Positions 10,201-19,400 of a stretch of DNA of 52,222 bases are shown here, piece after piece. The notes under the pieces are model-generated. The model ran no database searches and was not told the DNA's origin. It worked only from the letters and a program-made list of their open reading frames with translations. The DNA is from Rhizobacter sp. Root1221. Lineage in GTDB: Bacteria; Pseudomonadota; Gammaproteobacteria; Burkholderiales; Burkholderiaceae_C. The stretch lies in NCBI RefSeq assembly GCF_001425785.1, contig NZ_LMDI01000004.1, positions 74,842 to 127,063 of the forward strand, read 5' to 3'. Numbering within the stretch: position 1 is the first letter of the stretch; every line of letters begins with the position of its first letter. Position numbers and translations under genes: made by a program.

Positions 10201-10983
10201 ATGCACTTTCTTCTTTCGCCCGCCAAGTCCCTGGATTTCGAGACCCCCGCCCACGTCGAGAGCACCGCGTCGCCGCAGTTCCTGCCGCAGTCGGCCGAAC
10301 TGATCGGGTTGCTCCGGCCGAAGAGCCCGCAGGAGATCGCCACGCTGATGGACCTCTCCGACAACCTCGCCGCGCTCAACGTCGCCCGGTACGGTGCCTG
10401 GTCACGCCGTTTCACTGCACGCAACAGCAAGCCGGCCGTGCTGGCCTTCAACGGCGACGTGTACGACGGCCTGCAGGCCGCCACGCTCGGCGCGGACGAC
10501 CTCGCGTGGGCGAACGACCACGTCAGCATCCTGAGCGGCCTGTACGGCGTGCTGCGGCCGCTCGACCGCATGCAGCCGTACCGCCTCGAGATGGGCACCG
10601 CGCTCGAGAACCCGCACGGCCGCAACCTGTACGCGTTCTGGGGCGACACGCTCGCCCTCTACCTCAACCGCCGCGTGGCGGCCGACCCGGCGCCAGTCAT
10701 CGTGAACCTGGCGTCGAACGAGTACTTCAAGGCCGCACACCGCAAGGTGCTCAAACCCCGGGTCATCGACTGTGTGTTCGAGGATTGGAAAGGTGGAAAA
10801 TACAAGGTCATCAGCTTCTTCGCGAAACGCGCGCGGGGCCTGATGGCACGCCATGCCATCACGCATCGCCTCGTCTCGCCGAGCGACCTGCAATCCTTCG
10901 CGTCCGACGGTTATGCATTCGACCGCGCCGGCTCGGAACCCGATCGCCTCGTGTTCCGCCGCCGTGTCGCTGGCGTGGCTTGA
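10201..10983 (+). CDS. yaaA: Peroxide stress protein YaaA (DUF328/UPF0246)
   Basis: A 260-residue protein with the YaaA/UPF0246 hallmarks: the start MHFLLSPAKSLDFETP, then LAFNGDVYDGL, LSGLYGVLRPLD, YRLEMGT, LYAFWGD and LASNEYFKA in order, and a C-terminal VISFFAKRARGLMARH segment. In E. coli YaaA lowers free intracellular iron and limits DNA damage under hydrogen peroxide. Length is normal. It lies 30 nt upstream of the dioxygenase gene on the same strand, so co-transcription is plausible, joining two iron/oxygen-related functions. Confidence 0.93.
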   Translation: MHFLLSPAKSLDFETPAHVESTASPQFLPQSAELIGLLRPKSPQEIATLMDLSDNLAALNVARYGAWSRRFTARNSKPAVLAFNGDVYDGLQAATLGADDLAWANDHVSILSGLYGVLRPLDRMQPYRLEMGTALENPHGRNLYAFWGDTLALYLNRRVAADPAPVIVNLASNEYFKAAHRKVLKPRVIDCVFEDWKGGKYKVISFFAKRARGLMARHAITHRLVSPSDLQSFASDGYAFDRAGSEPDRLVFRRRVAGVA

Positions 10984-11013
10984 TCCCGGCGCGCACCACG
11001 GCACAATGACAGC

Positions 11014-11865
11014 ATGACCGAACAGCAAGTCACCCCTGAACTTCGGCAGTGGATCGTCGACCAGGCCAAGGCAGGCCGCGACCCCGATGCCGTGCTCAAG
11101 TCCATGATCGAAAGCGGCTGGAACGAAGACGTCGCGCTGGTCGCGCTCGAGCACACCCTGTCCGGGTTCCTGAAGGAACACGCCGAGGCCAACGGCCTGC
11201 CGGTGCCGGTGCGCGTGCCCGAACCCGACCTCTTCGATTCACCATCCACCATCGTGGTCGACGGCCACGAAATCAGCATCGTCATGACGCTGCGCAGCCC
11301 CCGCGTGGTGGTGTTCGGCAACATGCTGTCCGACGCCGAATGCGATGAGCTGGTCGCCTTGTCGAAGCAGCGGCTCGCGCGCTCCGAGACGGTGGTCACC
11401 AGCACCGGGTCGAGCGAGGTCAACGTCGCCCGCACCAGTGACGGCATGTTCTTCAGCCGTGGCGAGAACCCCGTGTGCGCGCGGTTCGAAGCGCGCATCG
11501 CCGCGTTGCTGAACTGGCCCGTCGAAAACGGCGAAGGCCTGCAGATCCTGCGCTACCGGCCGGGTGCCGAGTACAAGCCGCACTACGACTACTTCGACCC
11601 GGCGCACACGGGCACGCCCAACATCCTCAAGCGCGGCGGGCAGCGCGTGGGCACGCTCGTGACCTACCTCAACACGCCCACGCTCGGCGGTGCCACCACG
11701 TTCCCCGACGTGCACCTCGAGGTGGCGCCGGTCAAGGGCAATGCGGTGTTCTTCAGCTACGACCGGCCGCACCCGATGACCCGCACGCTGCACGGCGGCG
11801 CGCCGGTGGTGGACGGAGAGAAATGGGTGGCCACCAAGTGGTTGCGCGAAGGCCGTTTCGAGTGA
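11014..11865 (+). CDS. 2-oxoglutarate/Fe(II) dioxygenase, prolyl 4-hydroxylase type
   Basis: A 283-residue protein. The N-terminal ~75 residues (TPELRQWIVDQAKAGRDPDA...) look like a small helical domain. The rest is a prolyl-4-hydroxylase fold with iron ligands His190 and Asp192 (HYDYFD), His260 (TLHGGAPV), and Lys270 (GEKW) to bind 2-oxoglutarate. QILRYRPGAEYKPH and GGATTFPDV are typical P4Hc stretches. Bacterial members hydroxylate proline in proteins such as EF-Tu; the target here is unknown. No signal peptide, so cytoplasmic. Confidence 0.88.
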   Translation: MTEQQVTPELRQWIVDQAKAGRDPDAVLKSMIESGWNEDVALVALEHTLSGFLKEHAEANGLPVPVRVPEPDLFDSPSTIVVDGHEISIVMTLRSPRVVVFGNMLSDAECDELVALSKQRLARSETVVTSTGSSEVNVARTSDGMFFSRGENPVCARFEARIAALLNWPVENGEGLQILRYRPGAEYKPHYDYFDPAHTGTPNILKRGGQRVGTLVTYLNTPTLGGATTFPDVHLEVAPVKGNAVFFSYDRPHPMTRTLHGGAPVVDGEKWVATKWLREGRFE

Positions 11866-11882
11866 CCACGGCGCGCCGGTAA

Positions 11883-11961
11883 TCTTTCATCGATGGTGTC
11901 AACGGGGGCTGCAAGGTCCTCGTTGTGCATGGGAGCGACATGCTCTTCAACCGATGAAAGA
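11883..11961 (+). promoter_or_regulatory. Predicted three-way-junction RNA leader of the small Ala/Lys-rich gene
   Basis: Three nested stems can be drawn by eye. P1: TCTTTCATCG (11883-11892) with CGATGAAAGA (11952-11961), 10 perfect pairs. P2: CAACGGGG (11900-11907) with CCTCGTTG (11918-11925), 8 pairs with one G-U. P3: GCATG (11927-11931) with CATGC (11939-11943). The 3' strand of P1 ends six bases before the ATG at 11968 and holds the only SD-like bases (GAAAGA), so P1 could block translation. No known riboswitch class was recognised. Confidence 0.5.
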
Positions 11962-11967
11962 CCTGAC

Positions 11968-12174
11968 ATGAACAAGTTGTTTGCCGCCCTGATCGCTGCT
12001 TCGTTCTCGCTGGGTGCGTTCGCCGCGGCGCCGGCTGCCGCTCCGGCTGCTGACGCAGCGTCCGTCCCTGCAGCCAAGGCTGCACCGGCCAAGAAGGCCA
12101 CGCACGTCAAGAAGGCTGCGCCGGCGAAGAAGGCCGCGGCACCTGCCGCTGCAGCGTCGGCCACCAAGAGCTGA
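11968..12174 (+). CDS. Small exported Ala/Lys-rich protein
   Basis: A 68-residue protein. The first ~19 residues form a signal peptide (MNKLFAALIAASFSLGAFA) with a likely cut after AFA. The mature part is low complexity, built from Ala, Pro and Lys (AAPAKKATHVKKAAPAKKAA). Composition recalls acid-shock (Asr-type) and histone-like tails, but no family was recognised. It has its own structured leader and is followed 20 nt later by a strong intrinsic terminator, so it is probably a short independent, well-expressed transcript. Confidence 0.72.
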   Translation: MNKLFAALIAASFSLGAFAAAPAAAPAADAASVPAAKAAPAKKATHVKKAAPAKKAAAPAAAASATKS

Positions 12175-12194
12175 GCGTCGCCCCGCGTTGAAAA

Positions 12195-12219
12195 GGCCCG
12201 GCAACCGCCGGGCTTTTTT
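12195..12219 (+). terminator. Intrinsic terminator after the small exported protein
   Basis: Stem GCCCGGC/GCCGGGC with a short AACC-containing loop, followed by TTTTTT (12214-12219). It is a strong rho-independent terminator 20 nt after the stop codon. Confidence 0.9.
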
Positions 12220-12264
12220 CGTGGATGCGTCCGCGGGCTCGGAGGCTGGGGGTCCTTCAGCCTC

Positions 12265-12774
12265 TCAGGCGCGCTTGCGGTGCGCGGCCCCGTCGAGCGC
12301 CGCCGGTTGCGTGGTGCTGCCGAACGGCCGGCTGCGCTCGATGCGCAGCCACTTGCGCTGTTCCCACGTCTGAGGGCCGGTCATGGGCCAGCGTTCGAGC
12401 ACCGCGGCGAGTTCAGCGCGCGGCAGCCGGCGGTAGGCCGGCGTGCCCGGGCGTAGCAGCCACAGGCCACGGCGCAGGCGCGACGGCAGCGGGGCCTGCG
12501 ATTCGGCCACCCAGAACACGCATTGCTTGTTTTCCCAGAAGGCCGTGCGCTCGAAGTGCACGCGGCCCGCGAAACCCGTATCGGCCGGGAAGATGAGGTG
12601 TTCGTCCGCCAGTTCGACCACCGCGAACGACAGGTCGCCAGGGGTTTCGCCAGTGCCACGATGGACGAAGATCACGCGCTCGACCTGGTCGGCCGTGAAG
12701 CGGTCGACTTCAGTGTCGTCGCGGAACACCACGACGTCTGATCCTTGCCAAGCGGTATGCCATGGTGTCTTCAT
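12265..12774 (-). CDS. Hypothetical protein
   Basis: A 169-residue protein that I do not recognise. It starts MKTPWHTAWQGSDVVVFRDD and has regularly spaced hydrophobic strands (VERVIFVHRGTG, LSFAVVELADEHLIFPA), suggesting a small beta-rich soluble domain. A basic, Trp-rich segment (RRGLWLLRPGTPAYRRLP) and a Lys/Arg tail follow. No signal peptide, membrane helix or cysteine motif. The 112 nt upstream separate it from the NAD(P)-binding protein gene on the same strand. Confidence 0.65.
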   Translation of the reverse strand: MKTPWHTAWQGSDVVVFRDDTEVDRFTADQVERVIFVHRGTGETPGDLSFAVVELADEHLIFPADTGFAGRVHFERTAFWENKQCVFWVAESQAPLPSRLRRGLWLLRPGTPAYRRLPRAELAAVLERWPMTGPQTWEQRKWLRIERSRPFGSTTQPAALDGAAHRKRA

Positions 12775-12886
12775 GTGAGGTACTCCACAATTTTGACCAC
12801 GTTAACGCGGGGGAAGGCGGAGGATGTGTCCACCCGCGTCAATTGGCAAGCGGCTTTGCCGCCATTGGGGTTATTGAAACACTTGC

Positions 12887-13597
12887 TCACATCCGGGGTG
12901 GACTGGGCGGGGGTTGCATCGCGGCGGACTCGAGGCGGCGCACGCCCGGAGCGCCGCTGAGCATCGCGTGGAGCATCGCGGCGGCCACGGCTTCGGCCTC
13001 GATGGGCCGCACGCGGCGCGGCACGAAACGCATCACCGGGCGCAGCAGGCGTTCGCCCCACTGTTCCACCGGGCGCACCGTTTGCCCGAGGGCCGCACGG
13101 TCGCCGATCAGCAGCGACGGGCGGGCGATCACCACGGTGGAAAAACCGAGCGACGTGACGGCGTCTTCCATCTCGCCCTTCACGCGGTTGTAGAACACCT
13201 TCGAGCGGGCATTGGCGCCCAGCGCCGACACCACGGCCAGCCGCATGGCGCCGGCCTCGCGTGCCGCGCGGGCCGTGGCCAGCACCGCATCGAAATCCAC
13301 CTGGCGGAACGCGGTTCGGGAGCCAGCCGTCTTGATGGTGGTGCCGAGCGCGATGTACACGTCGTCCACCGATGGCAGCACCGGCAGCGCGTTGAACGCC
13401 ACCGGGTGGTGGCGCAGCTTGTCATGGTGCACCGGGTGCGAGGGCAACCGGCGCACGAGCGCATGGACCATCCGGTAGGACGATTGCGCGAGCAGCATGG
13501 GCAGCAGCTGCGAGCCGATGAGGCCCGTGCTGCCCGCCACCCACGCCGTGCGGGCACGGCGCGGGTCGGGAACGGGGGCGGTGAAGGTGACCATCAC
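12887..13597 (-). CDS. NAD(P)-binding Rossmann-fold protein (atypical SDR / HTATIP2-like)
   Basis: A 236-residue protein. The dinucleotide-binding motif GSTGLIGS lies near residues 22-29. DVYIALGTTIKTAGS and the segment VVSALGANARSKVFYNRVKGEME, with Tyr and Lys in YNRVK, match the extended/atypical SDR group related to HTATIP2 (read as two parts). The FSTVVIARPSLLIG strand follows. It is probably a redox or sugar-nucleotide-related enzyme whose substrate cannot be told. ATG at 13597 or 13594 both fit. It lies downstream of the GH6 gene by 37 nt on the same strand and may be read through from it. Confidence 0.8.
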   Translation of the reverse strand: MMVTFTAPVPDPRRARTAWVAGSTGLIGSQLLPMLLAQSSYRMVHALVRRLPSHPVHHDKLRHHPVAFNALPVLPSVDDVYIALGTTIKTAGSRTAFRQVDFDAVLATARAAREAGAMRLAVVSALGANARSKVFYNRVKGEMEDAVTSLGFSTVVIARPSLLIGDRAALGQTVRPVEQWGERLLRPVMRFVPRRVRPIEAEAVAAAMLHAMLSGAPGVRRLESAAMQPPPSPPRM

Positions 13598-13634
13598 CGG
13601 TCACTGTACTGCGGGCCGCCCCCGGCCACCCCGA

Positions 13635-15398
13635 TCACTTCAGCGCGGGGTAGGCATTGCGCAGCAGCATCATGAACTGGTCATGGAACCACTGCCCGGC
13701 GTGCGGTGCGCCGGTGAGGGCGTCGCCGGTCTTGGTGCCGCACATCTCGTCGTAACGCTTGCCTTCGGCGTTCGGCGTGTTGGCCGACGTGTCGCTCGTG
13801 CCGTCGGAGTCGCCCGGCGGTTTCACGAACACGAACGCGTCGAGGTGCGGGCGCGAGTTGTCCGGGTTGGCGCGCGGACGCTCGCCGATGCCGGTGTCCT
13901 TCACGTTGCACCAGTTGCCACGGTGTGCGCGGCGGTCGATGCGCATGTCGTCCACGTCGGCCGCGGCGGCCGTGGGGCGCTTCGCGCCGCCCCAGCCGTT
14001 GCGCGAGGTGTCGACGATGAACGACAGGCTCTGCGGGAAGCCGGCGGCAACGAACTCCTTGCGCAGCGTGTCGACGTAGCTGAGTTCATCGACGACGCGG
14101 TTCCACTGGTAGAACTGCGTGGTGCGCCCGGAGTCGACGATGGTGTCGTCGAAGCTGTTGAAGAAAGGTTCGTCGAGCGGCGTGTAGTTCGCGGTGTTGC
14201 TGGCGAACCCGCGCACGATGTCGAGGCGGCCGCTGGTGGTCGCGCCCTGGATCAGCGTCTTGAACCCGGCGATGGCCTTGGCCCGGTTGTCGTTCCAGCC
14301 GAGCCAGCCCGAGTGGGCGATGTCGAGGTACATCGCGACGTTCTTGACACCGGACAGCTTGTTCAGCGTGTACTGGATGCCTTCCACGTAGACCTTCTTC
14401 GCATCGACGGCATCGCAGGCGGGCTTGCCGTTGCCCACGTTCGTCAGCATGTTCGGGTACGAGTCGGGCTCGATCACTGCCACGACGCGCAGGCCTGCGT
14501 ACGCCGGCCGCGCGACGATCTCGGCGATGCGGTCGATGTACTGCGTCTTGTAGAGCGACATGCCGTTCTGGGCCGAACTCAGTTCCCCGTTCGACGCGAA
14601 CGCCGCGCAATCGCGGTCAGGCAGGTCGTACACCACGAGCGTGATGGCGAGCGGCTTGAGCGCGCCCGTGCCGCTGATCGCGCGTTGCTGCACCAGGGCG
14701 GCATCGAGGTGGTCCACGAGGCCCATCGCGCCGCCGGTCGCGCGCGCGCCGTCGATCGCGGCGATGCGGTCGAGCCACACGGCCGTCGGGAACTTACCGG
14801 CCGCCTGCAGCAGTGCGGCGTCGGTCGAACCGGCGGTCACACGCGCCTGCGACACCTTGATCTTCGCCGCGTAGTCCGGATCCAGGTACATCGTGGCGTC
14901 GGCGTACGGGTTGCCCGTCGAGATCAGCGGGACGCTGGGTGAGGGGCTCGGGGACGGCGAGGGCGTCGGGGACGGGGTGGGTGCAGGCGTCGGAGCTGGA
15001 GCCGGCGTGGGAGCAGGAGCCGGCGTGGGAGCAGGTGACGGTGTCGGCGTTGGGGCCGGTGTCGGAGCTGGCGCAGGCGCAGGCGCAGGCGAAGGCGAAG
15101 GCGAAGGCGAAGGCGAAGGCGAAGGCGAAGGCGAACCCGTCGACGGGGCGGGGGCCGGGGTCGGTGTCGGAGAGGGCGCCGGGCTGCCGGTCGACGGTGC
15201 CGGCGCGGGCGACGGGGTGCCTCCGGTCGAGGGTGCCGGAGCCGGCGTGGGCGTCGGCGCCGGCGTGTTCGCGCTGGGCGACGGGGCTGGCGAGCTGGCG
15301 TTGGCGACGTTGTCGTCACCACCGCCGCAGGCGGACAGCACGAGCGAGAACAGCAGGCTGACGGCCAGCGGGGCGCGGGGTGAGGTCTTGTTTTTCAT
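13635..15398 (-). CDS. Lipoprotein glycoside hydrolase family 6 cellulase
   Basis: A 587-residue protein. Its lipoprotein signal ends LFSLVLSAC, with Gly at +2 predicting an outer-membrane or surface lipoprotein. A Pro/Ser/Ala/Thr linker of about 130 residues follows (about 33-160). The GH6 domain then carries [12 protein letters not shown] with the proton-donor-type Asp263, and [10 protein letters not shown] with Asp312, the two signature Asp sites; WGG and [11 protein letters not shown] occur near the end. GH6 enzymes are inverting endo- or exo-beta-1,4-glucanases. No carbohydrate-binding module is seen. A Shine-Dalgarno AGGGAG precedes ATG. It is the last of nine tightly spaced genes, 22 nt after the GH5 gene. 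Confidence 0.9.
   Translation of the reverse strand: MKNKTSPRAPLAVSLLFSLVLSACGGGDDNVANASSPAPSPSANTPAPTPTPAPAPSTGGTPSPAPAPSTGSPAPSPTPTPAPAPSTGSPSPSPSPSPSPSPSPAPAPAPAPTPAPTPTPSPAPTPAPAPTPAPAPTPAPTPSPTPSPSPSPSPSVPLISTGNPYADATMYLDPDYAAKIKVSQARVTAGSTDAALLQAAGKFPTAVWLDRIAAIDGARATGGAMGLVDHLDAALVQQRAISGTGALKPLAITLVVYDLPDRDCAAFASNGELSSAQNGMSLYKTQYIDRIAEIVARPAYAGLRVVAVIEPDSYPNMLTNVGNGKPACDAVDAKKVYVEGIQYTLNKLSGVKNVAMYLDIAHSGWLGWNDNRAKAIAGFKTLIQGATTSGRLDIVRGFASNTANYTPLDEPFFNSFDDTIVDSGRTTQFYQWNRVVDELSYVDTLRKEFVAAGFPQSLSFIVDTSRNGWGGAKRPTAAAADVDDMRIDRRAHRGNWCNVKDTGIGERPRANPDNSRPHLDAFVFVKPPGDSDGTSDTSANTPNAEGKRYDEMCGTKTGDALTGAPHAGQWFHDQFMMLLRNAYPALK
15088..15135. repeat. Hexanucleotide microsatellite (ggcgaa)x8 in the GH6 linker
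   Basis: Eight perfect ggcgaa units, preceded by three ggcgca units (15070-15087). On the minus strand they encode alternating Pro-Ser and Pro-Ala in the linker between the lipoprotein anchor and the GH6 domain. Slippage would change linker length in frame. Confidence 0.95.
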
Positions 15399-15420
15399 GG
15401 AACTCCCTGGGTTGACGTGT

Positions 15421-17523
15421 TTACTTGAGGTGCGTGGACAGCACGCTCATCTGCGGCTTGTCGGCGCCATTGGCGGGTTCGATCGAGTACATGTAGGAGC
15501 CCCACCACGGGCCGGCGGCCCACCAGGTCCAGCCGGCCCACACATCAGAGTTCGCCTCGACGTGGGCCAGCATCTGGTCGATGGCCTGGTTGCAGTTGGT
15601 GTTGGACGCAGCGCCGAATTCGCCGAGCAGCGCGCGGTAGCCGTTCGTGCGCAGCCAGCCGGTGAAGGCCACCAGGCGTTGTGCCGCCGCGGCCGGCGCG
15701 ACGCAATCGGCGCTCGTGCCGGAGGAGTTGCTATCCGCGTACTGGTGCACCTCGAACACCATGTTCTTGCCCGGGTCGACGATGTTCTTCATCACGGTGC
15801 CGTTCGCCGTGCCGTACCCGTTTTCGAGCCAGCTGTGCGCGCCGGTCCACGCGTTGCCGGGCACGGTGACCACGTTGGTGGCGCCGCTGTTGCGGATCGC
15901 GGCGATGCCGGCGTTGGCCGCGGAGAGCCACTGTTCGGTGGGCATGTCGTGCGGTTCGTTCATGAGACCGAACACCACGAGCGGGTTGCCCTTGAACTGG
16001 GTGGCCAGGCGCGTCCAGAAGTCCGCGAACGCCGAGTTCGGCACGGCGGCGGAACCAATCAGCTGGTCCCGGTAGCGGGCGTAGTTGTGCGGGTCGATCA
16101 CCACGGTCACGCCGGTGGCGGTCACCTGCTGAACGAAATCGCGCAGGCGGCCGAGCTCGGCGGCATCGAAGGGCTGGTTCAGCGCCGGTTGCAGCCGCTC
16201 CCAGAGGAACGGCAGGCGCACGGTGTTCATGCCCTTGCCCTTGAAGTACGCCACGCTGCCCGCGGACGGGTACACGTAGTTGGTGTTGTGCACACCGGGC
16301 AGCGTCTGGGGCGCGAACTCGGCACCGGCCAGGCTCACCCCCCGCCACTTCAGGCCGGTGACTGGCTGCTGGGTCACGCCCTCACCGCAGCCGATGCGTG
16401 TGGCACCGAGCGCGAGGTCGTCGAGCCACAGCTCGGCCTTGGGTCCGCCGCCCTGGTACAGCTGCCAGCCCATCTTGATGCGGTTGAACGCAGGGAAGAC
16501 GAAGTCGACCGCGTTGCCGCCGTGCACCTTGGTCGACACGCTCAACTCGGGCTTCGCGACCCCGTCGATCCACACGTCGACGCTGTTGTCGGCGGCCTTC
16601 ATCTGCCATTCCATGCAGGTCCAACGGCCGCCGGCCGTGGGGGTGGTCTCCTGCCACGAAGTCCAGTCGCCGGTGGGGCCGCCGTCCGCGCCCACGCCCC
16701 AGAGCGGGGTGCCGTTGGCCTTGCCGGGGATGTACTGTCCGCCGATCGGGCGCACCGCCGTGCCGTTGCCAGTGCCCGTGGCCTCGACGAGCGTGAAGTG
16801 GGCGTAGTCGGGCTTGGTGGGGAACGCATCGACCCACACCCACATGCGGCCGAAGAAACTGTTGCCGACGGGCGCAAACGTGTTGGGGATGAGGAACCCG
16901 ACGCCGCCCGCTTCGACGGACAGGTGCAGCGCGTTCTTGCCGCGGGCATGCGTTGCGTCCACCGTCACGGTGGCCTGCCGGTTCTCGATCGTCCAGCGGG
17001 TGCTCGAGGCCGTGCCCTGGGCGGCGCTTTCGAAGTCCTCGCAGAACAGGTAGGTGCCAGCGCAGGCGCCGGCCGCCGGTGCGGGGGCAGGCGAAGGCGA
17101 AGGTGTGGGAGCCGGAGCCGGAGCCGGCGAAGGGGTGGGTGCCGGTGCCGGTGCAGGCGACGGGGTGGGCACGGGCGCAGGCGTCGGTGCCGGAGCAGGG
17201 GAGGGCGTGGGAGCCGGCGACGGGGTAGGTGCTGGCGCAGGGACCGGGGCCGGCGCAGGTGCGGGCCCGGGGGTCGGCGCAGGGGACGGTGCAGGAGACG
17301 GCGTGGGGGCCGGCGCCGGCGTCGGCGAGGGGGCGGGCGACGGCACGGGCGACGGCACCGGCACCGGTGCGGGCGAGCTGGCGTTGGGCGATGCCGTGGC
17401 GGCCACGGAATCGTCGCCGCCGCCGCAGGCGGCCAGCAGGACGGAGGTGCCGAGGGCGGCGCAGACGGCGCGCAGGCGGCGCCGATCGGAGCCGGACGTC
17501 GAGTGGGCAGACGGATGGTTCAT
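15421..17523 (-). CDS. Lipoprotein GH5 cellulase with N-terminal jelly-roll module
   Basis: About 700 residues. The signal ends [10 protein letters not shown], a lipobox followed by GGGDD, closely like that of the GH6 protein. A long Pro/Ala/Ser linker follows, then a beta-rich module of ~210 residues starting YLFCEDFES and including [21 protein letters not shown]. It resembles Cip1/polysaccharide-lyase-like jelly rolls, tentatively for carbohydrate binding. The GH5 barrel has the acid/base Glu523 (LMNEPHDM) and nucleophile Glu635 (LLGEFGA). The N-terminus is uncertain: ATG 17523 is chosen, but 17544 is in frame and neither has a clear Shine-Dalgarno. It starts 25 nt after dsbD. Confidence 0.88.
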   Translation of the reverse strand: MNHPSAHSTSGSDRRRLRAVCAALGTSVLLAACGGGDDSVAATASPNASSPAPVPVPSPVPSPAPSPTPAPAPTPSPAPSPAPTPGPAPAPAPVPAPAPTPSPAPTPSPAPAPTPAPVPTPSPAPAPAPTPSPAPAPAPTPSPSPAPAPAAGACAGTYLFCEDFESAAQGTASSTRWTIENRQATVTVDATHARGKNALHLSVEAGGVGFLIPNTFAPVGNSFFGRMWVWVDAFPTKPDYAHFTLVEATGTGNGTAVRPIGGQYIPGKANGTPLWGVGADGGPTGDWTSWQETTPTAGGRWTCMEWQMKAADNSVDVWIDGVAKPELSVSTKVHGGNAVDFVFPAFNRIKMGWQLYQGGGPKAELWLDDLALGATRIGCGEGVTQQPVTGLKWRGVSLAGAEFAPQTLPGVHNTNYVYPSAGSVAYFKGKGMNTVRLPFLWERLQPALNQPFDAAELGRLRDFVQQVTATGVTVVIDPHNYARYRDQLIGSAAVPNSAFADFWTRLATQFKGNPLVVFGLMNEPHDMPTEQWLSAANAGIAAIRNSGATNVVTVPGNAWTGAHSWLENGYGTANGTVMKNIVDPGKNMVFEVHQYADSNSSGTSADCVAPAAAAQRLVAFTGWLRTNGYRALLGEFGAASNTNCNQAIDQMLAHVEANSDVWAGWTWWAAGPWWGSYMYSIEPANGADKPQMSVLSTHLK

Positions 17524-17548
17524 GGTGGGGTCCAAGGTAGGCATAGAG

Positions 17549-19387
17549 TCAGAGTGCAGCCGCGTTCAGGCTGTCGAGGAACTGGCGGCTCGGTTGGTAG
17601 CCGATCACGCGGGCGGCCGCGTTCTCGCGGCCTTGGCCGTCGAAGAACACGATGCCGGGCGGGCCGAACAGGTCGAAGCGTTTCAGCAGGGCCTTGTCGT
17701 GCGCGGTGTTCGCGGTGACGTCGGCCTTGAGCAGCACGAAGTCCTGGAGCTTCTTGCGCACGTCGCCATCGGAGAACGTGAACTTCTCGTACTCCTTGCA
17801 CGACACGCACCAGTCCGCGTAGAAATCGAGCATCACGGGTTTCCCGGCCGCGGCGATGGCGGCGTCCAGCTCGGCCACCGACCGCACCGTGGTGAACGCC
17901 GGCTTGCCGGACTCCGCCGACGTGGCGGACCCGCCGCGCGCGGCCAGGTGGGCCAGCGGTTGCAGCGTGTCGCGTCCGCCCGAGAGGGCGCCCACGAACT
18001 GCGCCGCACCCACGAGCGCGAGCAGCACGCCCACACCCTTGAAGAAGCTGCGCCAGCCACCGCCGGCTTCCGGCAGGCGTTCGAACGCACCCAGGTACAC
18101 GGCGCTCATCAGCAGCAGGGCACCGGCCAGGGCCATCAGGCCCCACGTCGGCAGCACCGGCGACACGAGCCACAACGCCACTGCCAGCAGCAGCACGCCG
18201 AACGCGTGCTTGACCTTTTCCATCCAGGCACCTGCGCGCGGCAGCAGCGAGCCGGCAGACAGGCCCACCAGCAGCAGCGGGGCGCTCATGCCACACGCGA
18301 GCGAAAAGAGCGCCACACCGCCGATCAACACGTCGTGCGTGCGGCTGATGTACACGAGGGCGCCGGCGAGCGGTGCCGCGACACACGGCCCCACGATCAG
18401 TGCCGACATCCCGCCCATCACGAACACCCCGGCGAACGTGCCGCCCTTCAGGCGCCCGGAGGCCGCGCTGACCTTGCTCTGCACGGCACCCGGCATCTGC
18501 AGCTCGTAGAACCCGAACATCGACAGCGACAGCCCGGCGAGCAGCAGCGCGAACGCACCGAGCACCCACGGGTTCTGCAACGCGGCCGCGAGGCCTTCGC
18601 CCAGCAAGCCCGCCACCACGCCGAACGCGGTGTACACAAGCGCCATGCCGAGGCAGTAGCTGGCCGCGAGGCCCAGGCCTCGGGCGCGCGAGACCGGACC
18701 GGCCTGGCCCACGATGATCGACGAGAGGATGGGCACCATCGGCAGCACGCACGGCGTGAACGACAGCAGCAGGCCGGCCGCCGCGAACACGCCGGCGATC
18801 ACCAGCAGGCTGCCGGATTGCAAGGCGTTCTGGATGCGGCTCGACTCGCCCGATGCGGGCGCGGCGGCTGCGGCGGGGGCCGCTGCCTTGGCGGGGGCGG
18901 CCACGTCGACGGGCTCGGCCAGGCGGCGCACGCCGGCCACGGCGCCGTTGGCCACGTCCACCTGGAACGAGCGCACCTCGGGCGGGTAGCAGAGCCCCTG
19001 GTCGGCACAGCCCTGGCTCGTCACGTTCAGCACGAACGGGGCGGCGGCCTGGGTGACGCCCACGGGCACCGTGACGGTGTCGCGGTAGGTCTCGACGTCC
19101 TTCTGGAAGGTTTCGTCGAACTTGATCTTGCCGGCGGGCAGGTCGGCCTTGAGCACACCGGTGCCCACCGCGGCCTCGAACGCGAAGCGCTCGCGGTACA
19201 TCATGTAGCCCGGCGCGATGTCGAAACGCAGCGAGACGGTTTGGTCGTCTTGCCGCGAGGCGGTGACCGCGAAGGCTTTTTCAGGGTCGAGGAAGTCGTC
19301 GGCGGCGGTGGCGTGGCCCGCGAAGGCGAACCACGACAGGCATGCTGCGGCGAGCCCCCGTGCAAACGGGGAACAGAAACGAGTCAT
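17549..19387 (-). CDS. dsbD: Thiol:disulfide interchange protein DsbD
   Basis: A 612-residue protein with the full DsbD layout. It has a signal peptide (to about 28), a periplasmic N-terminal domain (nDsbD) with cysteines in [12 protein letters not shown], and a membrane domain of about eight helices with the cysteines of FTPCVLPM and VGPCVAAP. The C-terminal thioredoxin domain has WCVSCK. It moves electrons from cytoplasmic thioredoxin across the inner membrane to periplasmic partners such as TlpA/CcmG- or DsbC-like proteins. SD GGAG precedes the ATG. It lies 13 nt after the DUF3570 gene, with a TlpA partner three genes upstream in the same operon. Confidence 0.95.
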   Translation of the reverse strand: MTRFCSPFARGLAAACLSWFAFAGHATAADDFLDPEKAFAVTASRQDDQTVSLRFDIAPGYMMYRERFAFEAAVGTGVLKADLPAGKIKFDETFQKDVETYRDTVTVPVGVTQAAAPFVLNVTSQGCADQGLCYPPEVRSFQVDVANGAVAGVRRLAEPVDVAAPAKAAAPAAAAAPASGESSRIQNALQSGSLLVIAGVFAAAGLLLSFTPCVLPMVPILSSIIVGQAGPVSRARGLGLAASYCLGMALVYTAFGVVAGLLGEGLAAALQNPWVLGAFALLLAGLSLSMFGFYELQMPGAVQSKVSAASGRLKGGTFAGVFVMGGMSALIVGPCVAAPLAGALVYISRTHDVLIGGVALFSLACGMSAPLLLVGLSAGSLLPRAGAWMEKVKHAFGVLLLAVALWLVSPVLPTWGLMALAGALLLMSAVYLGAFERLPEAGGGWRSFFKGVGVLLALVGAAQFVGALSGGRDTLQPLAHLAARGGSATSAESGKPAFTTVRSVAELDAAIAAAGKPVMLDFYADWCVSCKEYEKFTFSDGDVRKKLQDFVLLKADVTANTAHDKALLKRFDLFGPPGIVFFDGQGRENAAARVIGYQPSRQFLDSLNAAAL

Positions 19388-19400
19388 CGGAGGCTCCGGG

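Noticed and set aside
11752-12085. Minus-strand frames across the small Ala/Lys-rich gene
   Set aside because: They run against a gene with a signal peptide, a structured leader and a matching terminator.
12771-13061. 96-codon minus-strand frame overlapping the start of the hypothetical gene at 12774
   Set aside because: Mostly inside the NAD(P)-binding protein gene in another phase; the ATGA-like overlap appears to be chance.
14893-17718. Gly/Ala/Val-rich plus-strand frames of up to 941 codons, and the further plus-strand frames at 17054-19444
   Set aside because: Antisense of the cellulase linkers and dsbD; the repeats mirror the Pro-rich linkers.
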